From: Prevotella scopos JCM 17725
GTDB lineage: Bacteria > Bacteroidota > Bacteroidia > Bacteroidales > Bacteroidaceae
Reading direction: 5' to 3'
NCBI RefSeq assembly: GCF_018127785.1
Contig: NZ_CP072389.1
Span: 1 to 64,000, forward strand
Length of the DNA stretch: 64,000 nucleotides
This document shows positions 9,221 to 15,365 of this stretch, one piece after another. The notes under the pieces were generated by a model, which was not told the origin of the DNA, ran no database searches, and was given only the letters and a program-made list of their open reading frames with translations. The stretch's first letter is position 1. Each line of letters opens with the position of its first letter. The translations under genes were made by a program, and so were the position numbers.

Positions 9221-9912
9221 AAAAGAAAATTATAATTATTTGTTTGTTATCTATCTTAGCTTTTTTCATTGGCAAAACAGCTTATGATAGCTTTATGCTT
9301 AATTCATACTACAGTCATGGAGATGAACTAATCGCTAAGATAGAAAAATACAATATGGAACGACATACCTATCCTCTATCCTTAGACTCGATAGGAATAA
9401 AGGAATATGATTTGGGTGGAGGTCTCATATATAAGAATCTTTCTTTTAGATACTCCTGTGTAGGAATCGGCGATTTCCGTTTATCTTTCTATTATGGTTC
9501 ATCATTCTATACCTATTCTCCATTATTAAGAAAATGGAGTAAAGACTTAGACTTAGATACCTTAAATATTATTAGAGAGAGTCTTTTCTTGGAGATAAGT
9601 AAAATGGAAAAGCAAAAGAAAATGAGACAAGTGTTAAGAATAATACCCCATAATAAGTTAAGGCAGTTTAAGGAGTTTAGCGTATCTGAAACAGATTCTA
9701 TCTATTTTGTACAAAACTATTATACAAATAATGATATAGCAGAAGAAGGCTTTGTAAAAAGAGACAAGGGGACTTTTAGCAGAATAGGAAGATGGAAATT
9801 CTATGCTAAAGATGGGAGACGTATTATAGTATCGTATGAGGATAAAAAATATAGAAAAGGAATTATTATAGAAGAGGGTTTTCTACATGGTCATTTTGAT
9901 TATTTTTATTAG
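9217..9912 (+). CDS. membrane-anchored hypothetical protein, candidate immunity to HEYFH tip
   Basis: A 231-residue protein starting within the ATGA overlap with the upstream tip. Residues 5-20 are a hydrophobic signal anchor (IIIICLLSILAFFIGK), and the rest is a periplasm-facing domain rich in Tyr, Lys and Arg. Near the C-terminus a WKFYAKDGRRIIV stretch followed by KGIIIEEGFLHG resembles the beta-hairpin repeats of MORN-like proteins, but I do not claim that family. The tight coupling to the metalloprotease-like tip makes it the likely immunity protein, and the membrane anchor would place protection in the periplasm. Confidence 0.55.
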   Translation: MKKKIIIICLLSILAFFIGKTAYDSFMLNSYYSHGDELIAKIEKYNMERHTYPLSLDSIGIKEYDLGGGLIYKNLSFRYSCVGIGDFRLSFYYGSSFYTYSPLLRKWSKDLDLDTLNIIRESLFLEISKMEKQKKMRQVLRIIPHNKLRQFKEFSVSETDSIYFVQNYYTNNDIAEEGFVKRDKGTFSRIGRWKFYAKDGRRIIVSYEDKKYRKGIIIEEGFLHGHFDYFY

Positions 9913-9978
9913 AAAGCACATGATGAAGACATTGCAAAAACAGATTTACAGAGTGATGTTACTGTAGCTCTCTAAACA

Positions 9979-10282
9979 CTTGACGAGCAATAAACAGGGA
10001 CGTCAGAGCGTTATTGTTGACAGGATAGGTTACGACAAGGAGGGTCATACGGTCTATACGAAGCTCGGTAATGGCACGGAGACTACCTATACATACGACA
10101 AGCAGCGTGAACGTCTGCAGGTGATGAACCTTACAGTGGATGGTCAGACTGTGATACTTGCAGAAATACTAATACCTAAAGGAGCTATTATGATGAAGGG
10201 AACAGCAAAGTCGCAGGGAGGACAATGGATAGGGGGAAGAACTCAATATTTTACAGTGGGTAATTTAAATAGGGTTAAATAG
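9979..10282 (+). pseudogene. orphan rhs YD-repeat fragment fused to the end of another tip
   Basis: Bases 9979-10155 copy the rhs gene at about 2195-2370 (residues TSNKQGRQSV to VDGQTV), which is YD-repeat sequence and not the terminal core. The copy then switches in frame to about 42 unrelated residues (ILAEILIPKGAIMMKGTAKS and so on, ending NLNRVK). The frame has only a TTG at its start. The whole Rhs core and most of a tip have been deleted, leaving the last part of a toxin. The LIPKG and GGRTQYF pattern recalls the C-terminal strands of ADP-ribosyltransferase-type tips, but the piece is too short to assign. Confidence 0.6.
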
Positions 10283-10289
10283 AAATCTA

Positions 10290-10802
10290 ATGAAAAAAAG
10301 TATTGTATATGCAGAAATGGGAAATCCTTGGAGATTCCCATCTTCTTATGAAGTTGCTTCCTGTAGGATTCAATTTAAGAATTTGCACAATTTTGGAAAA
10401 GAAGGTCCATTGTGTGGAAAATTATTTATAAATGACACACAACTCACAATTCCCGATTATGATGGTTTTGGGGGGCCAATCATAAAAAATAATAAGTATA
10501 TATATCTACCTCTCTATCAGATGGAAACAGGAAACAGGTCAAACAGTCCAAGAACATATATTGTGGAAATAGATATTTCTAAAAAAAAATATCGGCTAAT
10601 AGGGAAAAGAGTTGAATATGCTGTCGTTTATCTTGATTTTATGGTAGATGACATACTATATTTTTATAATTCTCCAATGAAGAATGATAAATTGCTTAAA
10701 TATATTAATATTAATTCTATTTATAAACCTTGGAGTTGGAAAGATAGATGTTCTCATTTCTATCATGAATTATTATTCTTTTTCCATGATTTGTTTTCAT
10801 AA
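10290..10802 (+). CDS. hypothetical protein, candidate immunity
   Basis: A 170-residue protein beginning seven bases after the preceding tip remnant. It has no signal peptide. The first 120 residues look like alternating strands (for example KYIYLPLYQM and YIVEIDISKK, then the LIGKRVEYAVVYLDF region), suggesting a beta-propeller-like or beta-sandwich fold. The C-terminus is aromatic. I recognise no family. It sits where the immunity gene of the deleted toxin should be, and it is intact while the toxin is not. Confidence 0.5.
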   Translation: MKKSIVYAEMGNPWRFPSSYEVASCRIQFKNLHNFGKEGPLCGKLFINDTQLTIPDYDGFGGPIIKNNKYIYLPLYQMETGNRSNSPRTYIVEIDISKKKYRLIGKRVEYAVVYLDFMVDDILYFYNSPMKNDKLLKYININSIYKPWSWKDRCSHFYHELLFFFHDLFS

Positions 10803-10833
10803 ATATAATCCTTCGTCTATGAAAACAATTTTT

Positions 10834-10916
10834 TACCGTCCGTACAGTCATGGCGAGTGTGGTGGATATTAGGACTTATGTCTATGGTGCTACGTATGAC
10901 AGCTAGAACCGTGTTT
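10834..10916 (+). repeat. rhs core scar, about 80 bp
   Basis: This stretch matches the rhs gene at about 2044-2126 with few differences (for example GGACTTATGTCTATGGTGC is shared). A TAG replaces the TGG codon of the parent (AGCTAGAACC against AGCTGGAACC), so it could not be read through. It separates two immunity-like genes and marks where an earlier tip module was probably joined. Confidence 0.7.
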
Positions 10917-10941
10917 ATGATTATTATTATGGTGAAAAGAA

Positions 10942-11535
10942 ATGAAGAAAATAGTATATTTAATAATTATCTTCTCGTTAGTTAGTTGTATAATACCTTA
11001 TGTCCATAAAGTAAAGCTAACAAATGAAGATTTGAGTTGGATAACTCATTACAAGATAAATGATAGTATCTATTATGTTTCAAATACTGACGATACAGAT
11101 ACATTGATAATAAAAGATATTCAAATATGGAATCCTAAAAATACGTTTCCATTTGATCCCGAGGGACATAATTGGATAGAGGTGGGGCATGAATATGATG
11201 GTATTGCAAGTGTAGATATGACTTTGTTGCATTCTACTGACACATTCCTAATAAGCTTTGAAATAAAGAGAGAAAAGGAAAGTGGTCCTCTAACAAACAG
11301 TTGCAACTTTTGCGAATGGAGTTGGATAGGTACCCGAATGAATCCTAATACCTTGGAAATAAGAAAGCACAAATACAAGGATTGTATTTGTGTAGATATT
11401 AGGCAAATGGAGAGAAATGAAGGGGATCAACCAGTTATTGGTCTTAAACAAGTAATATGGAGTAAAGATAAAGGACTCTTGCAATATTCTTTGAAGAGCG
11501 GAGTCTCATATACGCTTAAAGAATTAATAATATAA
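10942..11535 (+). CDS. lipoprotein, immunity-type, no adjacent toxin
   Basis: A 197-residue protein with a lipoprotein signal (MKKIVYLIIIFSLVSC, lipobox LVSC), so it should be acylated at Cys16 and anchored in a membrane. The mature part is soluble, with a cysteine-containing segment (SCNFCEWSW) and a CICVDIRQ segment. No family is recognised. It follows an rhs scar directly, and its toxin tip is gone. I infer a leftover immunity protein that still protects against a tip used by relatives. Confidence 0.55.
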   Translation: MKKIVYLIIIFSLVSCIIPYVHKVKLTNEDLSWITHYKINDSIYYVSNTDDTDTLIIKDIQIWNPKNTFPFDPEGHNWIEVGHEYDGIASVDMTLLHSTDTFLISFEIKREKESGPLTNSCNFCEWSWIGTRMNPNTLEIRKHKYKDCICVDIRQMERNEGDQPVIGLKQVIWSKDKGLLQYSLKSGVSYTLKELII

Positions 11536-11611
11536 ATAGATAGGCGCAATGAGGGTATATAATATACCTTTTGATTGTATGTTGTTTTACCATGCCTAAA
11601 AGACTAAGCAG

Positions 11612-12073
11612 ATGAGGATTTACATTACAATTATCATATTATGTGCTTTCTTAGTTTCTTGCAAAGATAAGAAATATAACTATAAAAGCAAAGGAGAATG
11701 GGTCCACTTAAAAAATGGAGAGACTATAGATGGTTATACCAGAATAGGTGACAGCATTTATGGGGGCTATGGAGATTCAATATATTTACATACAACGATG
11801 CCAATACTAAAGGGCGTTGATGTAAGTAGCTTCATGGTATGTAAAAATACAGGGTACGCGAAAGACTCGTACCATGTTTATTATCCGTTATGGGTTGTTT
11901 GTGAGGATGCTATGGACTTTGGTGGATGTTATTTTAAGGACTATATTATGGAAGATGTCTCTTCAGAGTCGTTTATATATATAGGACGAGGATATGCTAC
12001 TGATGGCTATAAATTATTTAAAAAAGGTAAAGCTGTTAACAATCTAATAATAAAAAGCAGATTAAAGAAATGA
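11612..12073 (+). CDS. DKNYY-like lipoprotein, immunity-type
   Basis: A 153-residue lipoprotein (lipobox FLVSC, Cys17). The mature region has short repeats in which Tyr pairs alternate with Asp/Lys and Gly (CKNTGYAKDSYHVYY, then GYATDGYKLFKKG), resembling the DKNYY repeat found in lipoproteins beside polymorphic toxins. The next frame starts within its stop codon (ATGA), so it had a downstream partner. I infer a second orphan immunity protein. The DKNYY assignment is moderate, based on pattern only. Confidence 0.5.
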   Translation: MRIYITIIILCAFLVSCKDKKYNYKSKGEWVHLKNGETIDGYTRIGDSIYGGYGDSIYLHTTMPILKGVDVSSFMVCKNTGYAKDSYHVYYPLWVVCEDAMDFGGCYFKDYIMEDVSSESFIYIGRGYATDGYKLFKKGKAVNNLIIKSRLKK

Positions 12074-12240
12074 GTATTTATGAGAGAAGTTTGACACACC
12101 CTTGCCCGTATTACGATTTTCTTGATAAAACTGATTTCGGTGGTGTAACATTGCCACATGGTAACTCATTTGAGACTACATATACTAGTAATTTATTTGA
12201 TGATAACAAATTTGGAAAAAGCATTATGGATTGGTTAGCT
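12070..12240 (+). pseudogene. truncated unknown gene, cut by a dispersed repeat
   Basis: A frame begins at an ATG overlapping the previous stop (ATGA) and gives about 57 plausible residues (MSIYERSLTHPCPYYDFLDK onward). At about 12,238 it runs into the GTGCGG repeat element, which supplies a Cys/Gly-rich nonsense tail ending at 12,360. I read it as the start of another immunity-type or tip gene truncated by the element. No family is recognised. Confidence 0.4.
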
Positions 12241-12440
12241 ATAAATCGTGTGGGTTGTGTGTTGATATTCCACCGGTTTGGTGCGGGTGCTTTGCACATG
12301 TGGTGCGGATGCTTAGCACATGTTGTGCGGATGGTATGCACCACATGTGCGGAGGGTTAACACCATTGCAGTATATGAAAGGGTAGGGATTAAATGTGCG
12401 TTAAGCGTATTAAGACTAACAGAACATGGAATTTCGGTAA
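12238..12440 (+). repeat. GTGCGG dispersed element, copy 1
   Basis: The copy begins CTATAAATCGTGTGGGT, continues GATATTCCACCGGTTTGG, then has about three degenerate 22-bp units of the form GGTGCGGRTGCTTAGCACAT. It closes with TTAACACCATTGC and an AT-rich tail also seen at 23.5 kb. Other copies lie at 23.46, 32.3 (inverted) and 58.3 kb. The units are near-palindromic (GCACATGTGGTGC) and would fold into hairpins in RNA or single-stranded DNA. Confidence 0.75.
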
Positions 12441-12591
12441 TATGTGAAAGTTAAAATAAGAATTATCTCCATAGATTATTTGTATATATCCCCTAATATT
12501 CTTTTATTTTTGTCCCCCAGAATAATTATGTCTATACGTTTTACGTGATAGGTCATATCAATGGTAGAACATAAACTTAACAATTTGGGAA

Positions 12592-13080
12592 ATGATAAAG
12601 AAAGATAAAATAGAGATTTTGATTGTTACGATGGAAGAAGATTCCTTTGAGATTTATCATGACATAGATCTTTCAACCCTGAGCCGAAAAAAGGTAGGGT
12701 TTCAGTTCGGGTACAAAATGAATGTGGAACCCAAATCTGAAACTGTCATCATAACACTGCAGACCTATTTGATGAATGGTGAAAAAGAAATTGGGATGCA
12801 AAGTCTTAAAGCAGAATTTCTCATAGAACCTTTCAATAGTTTTGTTATTGGTAAAACAGATGATGGTTATTGGGAGGTTTCATCCCCTAAGGTTGTTGAC
12901 AAGATGCTAGACGTGTGTGTTGGTGGTCTCCGTGGTATGCTTGTAAAGAATTTTAAGGGTACATCTTTAGAAGGTTTGGTGATACCATTACTCCCTTCGA
13001 AGTGCTTTAACGGGCATCGACGAAAAAGAAAATATACTACTTGTCTATTCGTAAACTTCCCTCAATTTTTCCTCAGATAG
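12592..13080 (+). CDS. SecB-like chaperone domain protein
   Basis: A 162-residue cytoplasmic protein. Its order of features matches SecB-like proteins: an N-terminal strand region, a long strand pair around SETVIITLQTYLMNGEKEIG, a hydrophobic strand (KAEFLIEPF), then a helix carrying VCVGGLRGMLVKNFKGTSLE and the terminal VIPLLPSKCF. SecB has the equivalents gTLRGilhaKT and lP-x-IN. SecB-like proteins hold clients unfolded for export, or act as antitoxin chaperones in TA systems. It stands alone here, between a repeat element and a tiny membrane protein, and a -7-like box (TTTTTGTC) lies upstream at about 12,512. The assignment rests on pattern and is moderate. Confidence 0.5.
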   Translation: MIKKDKIEILIVTMEEDSFEIYHDIDLSTLSRKKVGFQFGYKMNVEPKSETVIITLQTYLMNGEKEIGMQSLKAEFLIEPFNSFVIGKTDDGYWEVSSPKVVDKMLDVCVGGLRGMLVKNFKGTSLEGLVIPLLPSKCFNGHRRKRKYTTCLFVNFPQFFLR

Positions 13081-13244
13081 TTATTCCTCACTGCGACAAT
13101 ACTTTTCAATAAATCCAATGTCTTGTCGGAGGTAATTCACGCATTAAATACTGATATAAAATCACAGAATTAATTTGGAACTTTCGTCTAAATAAATTAC
13201 ATTCACAAACAGAATCTACTAACAATTAAAAAGCGATTAAAGGT

Positions 13245-13424
13245 ATGAGAAAGACTATTCTAATATTGTCGCTCTATATTATTGGCAATGGCTTGTTGTT
13301 ATTGGGAACAGATTTTAAGTTCACAATACCTATTATTACGTTACAAATTATGAGTTTCTGGGGAACTTACAAACTAATAAAAGACGCTAATCATTTCAAG
13401 AAGAAGGAGGAGAAATCAGTTTAA
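13245..13424 (+). CDS. 59-residue predicted membrane protein
   Basis: A short frame, ATG at 13245 preceded by AAAGGT, that encodes two hydrophobic segments (about residues 4-20 and 27-42) followed by a Lys/Glu-rich tail (HFKKKEEKSV). The regular hydrophobic-charged layout suggests a real small inner-membrane protein. I recognise no family. Downstream is a short ATTAGACTAATTGG-type repeat tract and then the convergent Nudix gene. Confidence 0.45.
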   Translation: MRKTILILSLYIIGNGLLLLGTDFKFTIPIITLQIMSFWGTYKLIKDANHFKKKEEKSV

Positions 13425-13494
13425 TTAGACTAATTGGACTAATTAGGCTAATTAAACTTATTGTTCTCATTGATCATCCAACATCCAACACCCA

Positions 13495-13926
13495 TCACCT
13501 ATCACCCATCACCCCTTCAGCCTCTTGGAGGATTTCCCTATGGTCAAACGCTAAGTCGGGAAGTTCGGTCAAGAGGAACCATTTTGCTTGTGCAGCATCA
13601 TCTAATCCACTGACTTCTGCAGGCTTATCAAGAATTGTGTAATAAGCTACGGTGATGATTCGTTCGCGTGGGTCACGATGGACGGCATCGAAGACGCCGA
13701 CACGTATCAACTCACCAACCATCAGTCCTGTCTCCTCTTTCAGTTCACGACGAGCAGCATCAACGGTTGTCTCATCAATATTCATAAAGCCACCGGGGAA
13801 TGCCCATTTCCCTTTGCAAGGTTCATTCTTCCGCTGTATCAACAGCAGTTTCATCCCCTCATCACTTCGTGCAAAGACAAGGCAGTCAGCCGTTACGGCT
13901 GGGTGTGGATAATTATATGTGTACAT
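13495..13926 (-). CDS. Nudix hydrolase
   Basis: A 143-residue Nudix protein. The Nudix box GX5EX7REUXEEXGU is complete from Gly46 to about Leu68 (GGFMNIDET ... RRELKEETGL), so the Mg-dependent cleavage of a nucleoside diphosphate linked to another moiety should be intact. The substrate is not visible; ADP-ribose or an oxidised nucleotide are common for this size. The gene is divergent from the GSCFA gene, with about 100 bp between. Its last codons (GVMGDR) and stop are built from a CATCACCC repeat tract at 13,482-13,515, so the C-terminus may have been remodelled by that repeat. Confidence 0.9.
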   Translation of the reverse strand: MYTYNYPHPAVTADCLVFARSDEGMKLLLIQRKNEPCKGKWAFPGGFMNIDETTVDAARRELKEETGLMVGELIRVGVFDAVHRDPRERIITVAYYTILDKPAEVSGLDDAAQAKWFLLTELPDLAFDHREILQEAEGVMGDR

Positions 13927-13983
13927 CAGCTAAAATTTATATAGGAACTTTCTTTGGCAAAAGTAAGAAAAAGATTCTTTCCA

Positions 13984-14017
13984 TTTGAATATTCTATCCA
14001 TTTTTTTCTTACCTTTG
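13984..14017 (+). promoter_or_regulatory. Bacteroidota promoter, nearly leaderless start for the GSCFA gene
   Basis: TTTG at 13984-13987 and TACCTTTG at 14010-14017 form a -33/-7 pair of the Bacteroidota primary sigma type, with a 22-bp spacer. The ATG of the GSCFA gene is at 14024, so transcription should begin within a few bases of the start codon. Confidence 0.6.
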
Positions 14018-14023
14018 TGACCT

Positions 14024-14836
14024 ATGGAATTTAGAACCATTGTCAACATTCCCCGTCCAACATTTGAGTTGGAACCTTGTGAACGGATTCTTTTCGTTGG
14101 ATCATGCTTTGCCGACAATATTGGTAAGCGATTTGTAGAAGAGAAGTTTCGTGCAGTGGTAAATCCCTTTGGGGTGATGTATAACCCTGTGTCCGTGTTA
14201 CATACGGTGGAAAAGATGGAGGGTCATAGCTTTGATACGGCTGTATTCACATTGGGAACAAACCATGTCTATGTGGAGCGGGCAACAGGTGAGATAGTTG
14301 ACAACTGCCAGAAACGTCCACAGCGTGAGTTTGAAGAGTGCGAACTAACGATTGAGGCGTGTGTTGATGCCCTGCATGAGGCTATTGCCCTTTTACGACA
14401 AGCGAACCCGAAGGTGAACGTTATTGTCACCGTCAGTCCGATTCGTTATGCTAAATATAGCTTTCATGGAAGTCAGTTGTCGAAGGCTGTGTTGTTGTTG
14501 GCTGCCGATAAGCTAGTGAAAGACGAAGGCGAACGGATTTATTATTTCCCAGCCTATGAGATTGTTAACGACGAACTACGCGATTATCGTTTCTACAAAG
14601 CCGATATGCTACACCCTAATAGTCAGGCTGTTGCCTATATCTGGGAACAGCTTGTGGCAACCTGCTTCTCAGCTGAAGCGAAACAATTTCTTAAAGCGTG
14701 GCAACCCATCAAAGAGGCATTGGCACACCGCCCGTTTAATCCAGAGGCAGCGGCATATCAGGATTTCATAAAGCAAACAAAAGAAAAAGCAAGATTATTG
14801 AAACTAAAATATCCTAATTTAGAACTCAACTTATAA
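14024..14836 (+). CDS. GSCFA-domain protein
   Basis: A 270-residue protein with the family signature GSCFA at residues 26-30, where the Cys or Ser is a candidate catalytic residue. The GSCFA family belongs to the SGNH/GDSL-hydrolase superfamily, and a DMLHPN motif near the C-terminus (about residue 190) supplies the expected Asp-x-x-His. The substrate is unknown. No signal peptide is seen. It is followed after three bases by the Fur-family gene and then MurF-Alr, an arrangement that suggests co-transcription. Confidence 0.9.
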   Translation: MEFRTIVNIPRPTFELEPCERILFVGSCFADNIGKRFVEEKFRAVVNPFGVMYNPVSVLHTVEKMEGHSFDTAVFTLGTNHVYVERATGEIVDNCQKRPQREFEECELTIEACVDALHEAIALLRQANPKVNVIVTVSPIRYAKYSFHGSQLSKAVLLLAADKLVKDEGERIYYFPAYEIVNDELRDYRFYKADMLHPNSQAVAYIWEQLVATCFSAEAKQFLKAWQPIKEALAHRPFNPEAAAYQDFIKQTKEKARLLKLKYPNLELNL

Positions 14837-14839
14837 CAA

Positions 14840-15283
14840 ATGGGAGAAATGAATGACAAAGAGATTGAAGATCTGCTAAAGGCACACGATATTAGATTAA
14901 CAGCCAACCGCATCCTTATTGCACGTACCCTAGCCGGACTTGACTATCCAATCTCCATGAAGGAACTTGAATCAAAAATCCAGACGATTGATAAGTCGAA
15001 CATATTCCGAACCCTCTTACTCTTCAAGGATCACCACTTGGTACATCAACTTGAAGATGGTAATGATGTGGTACGTTATGAGTTATGTTTCAGCCATGAC
15101 GTGGAGGAGGATGACGACATGCATGTACACTTCTATTGTGAACATTGCCAACACACCTTCTGCCTTGGAGAAATCTCTGCGCCACAGGTAGATTTACCAC
15201 CAGGCTACAAACAATTGTCTATAAACTACATGGTAAAAGGCTTCTGTCCTAAATGCGCTCACCGCTATTATATAAAAGGATAA
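14840..15283 (+). CDS. Fur-family transcriptional regulator
   Basis: A 147-residue Fur-type repressor. The N-terminal winged helix includes RLTANRILIARTL and KSNIFRTLLLFKDHHLV (recognition helix). The C-terminal half carries a His-rich HVHFYCEHC segment and a CPKC pair, giving the structural Zn site of two CxxC motifs. The metal sensed (Fe, Zn or peroxide) cannot be told from sequence. The start could be 14840 or the ATG at 14849. It is three bases after the GSCFA stop, so it is probably in one operon with it. Confidence 0.9.
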   Translation: MGEMNDKEIEDLLKAHDIRLTANRILIARTLAGLDYPISMKELESKIQTIDKSNIFRTLLLFKDHHLVHQLEDGNDVVRYELCFSHDVEEDDDMHVHFYCEHCQHTFCLGEISAPQVDLPPGYKQLSINYMVKGFCPKCAHRYYIKG

Positions 15284-15328
15284 GATGAAAAAAAGGCAAG
15301 GATAATACGCTGTATAAAGACTTTTCAG

Positions 15329-15336
15329 TACCTTTG
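15329..15336 (+). promoter_or_regulatory. -7 box before murF-alr
   Basis: TACCTTTG at 15329-15336, 29 bp before the ATG, matches the Bacteroidota -7 consensus TAnnTTTG. No good -33 TTTG is seen at the right distance, so the promoter may be weak or activated. Confidence 0.5.
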
Positions 15337-15365
15337 CATAAGATATAAAAACAATTTAGATAGTA

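Noticed and set aside
12240..12360. Cys/Gly-rich C-terminal tail of the frame starting at 12,070
   Set aside because: This part is translation of the GTGCGG repeat element; similar nonsense frames appear in its copies at 32.3 and 58.3 kb.
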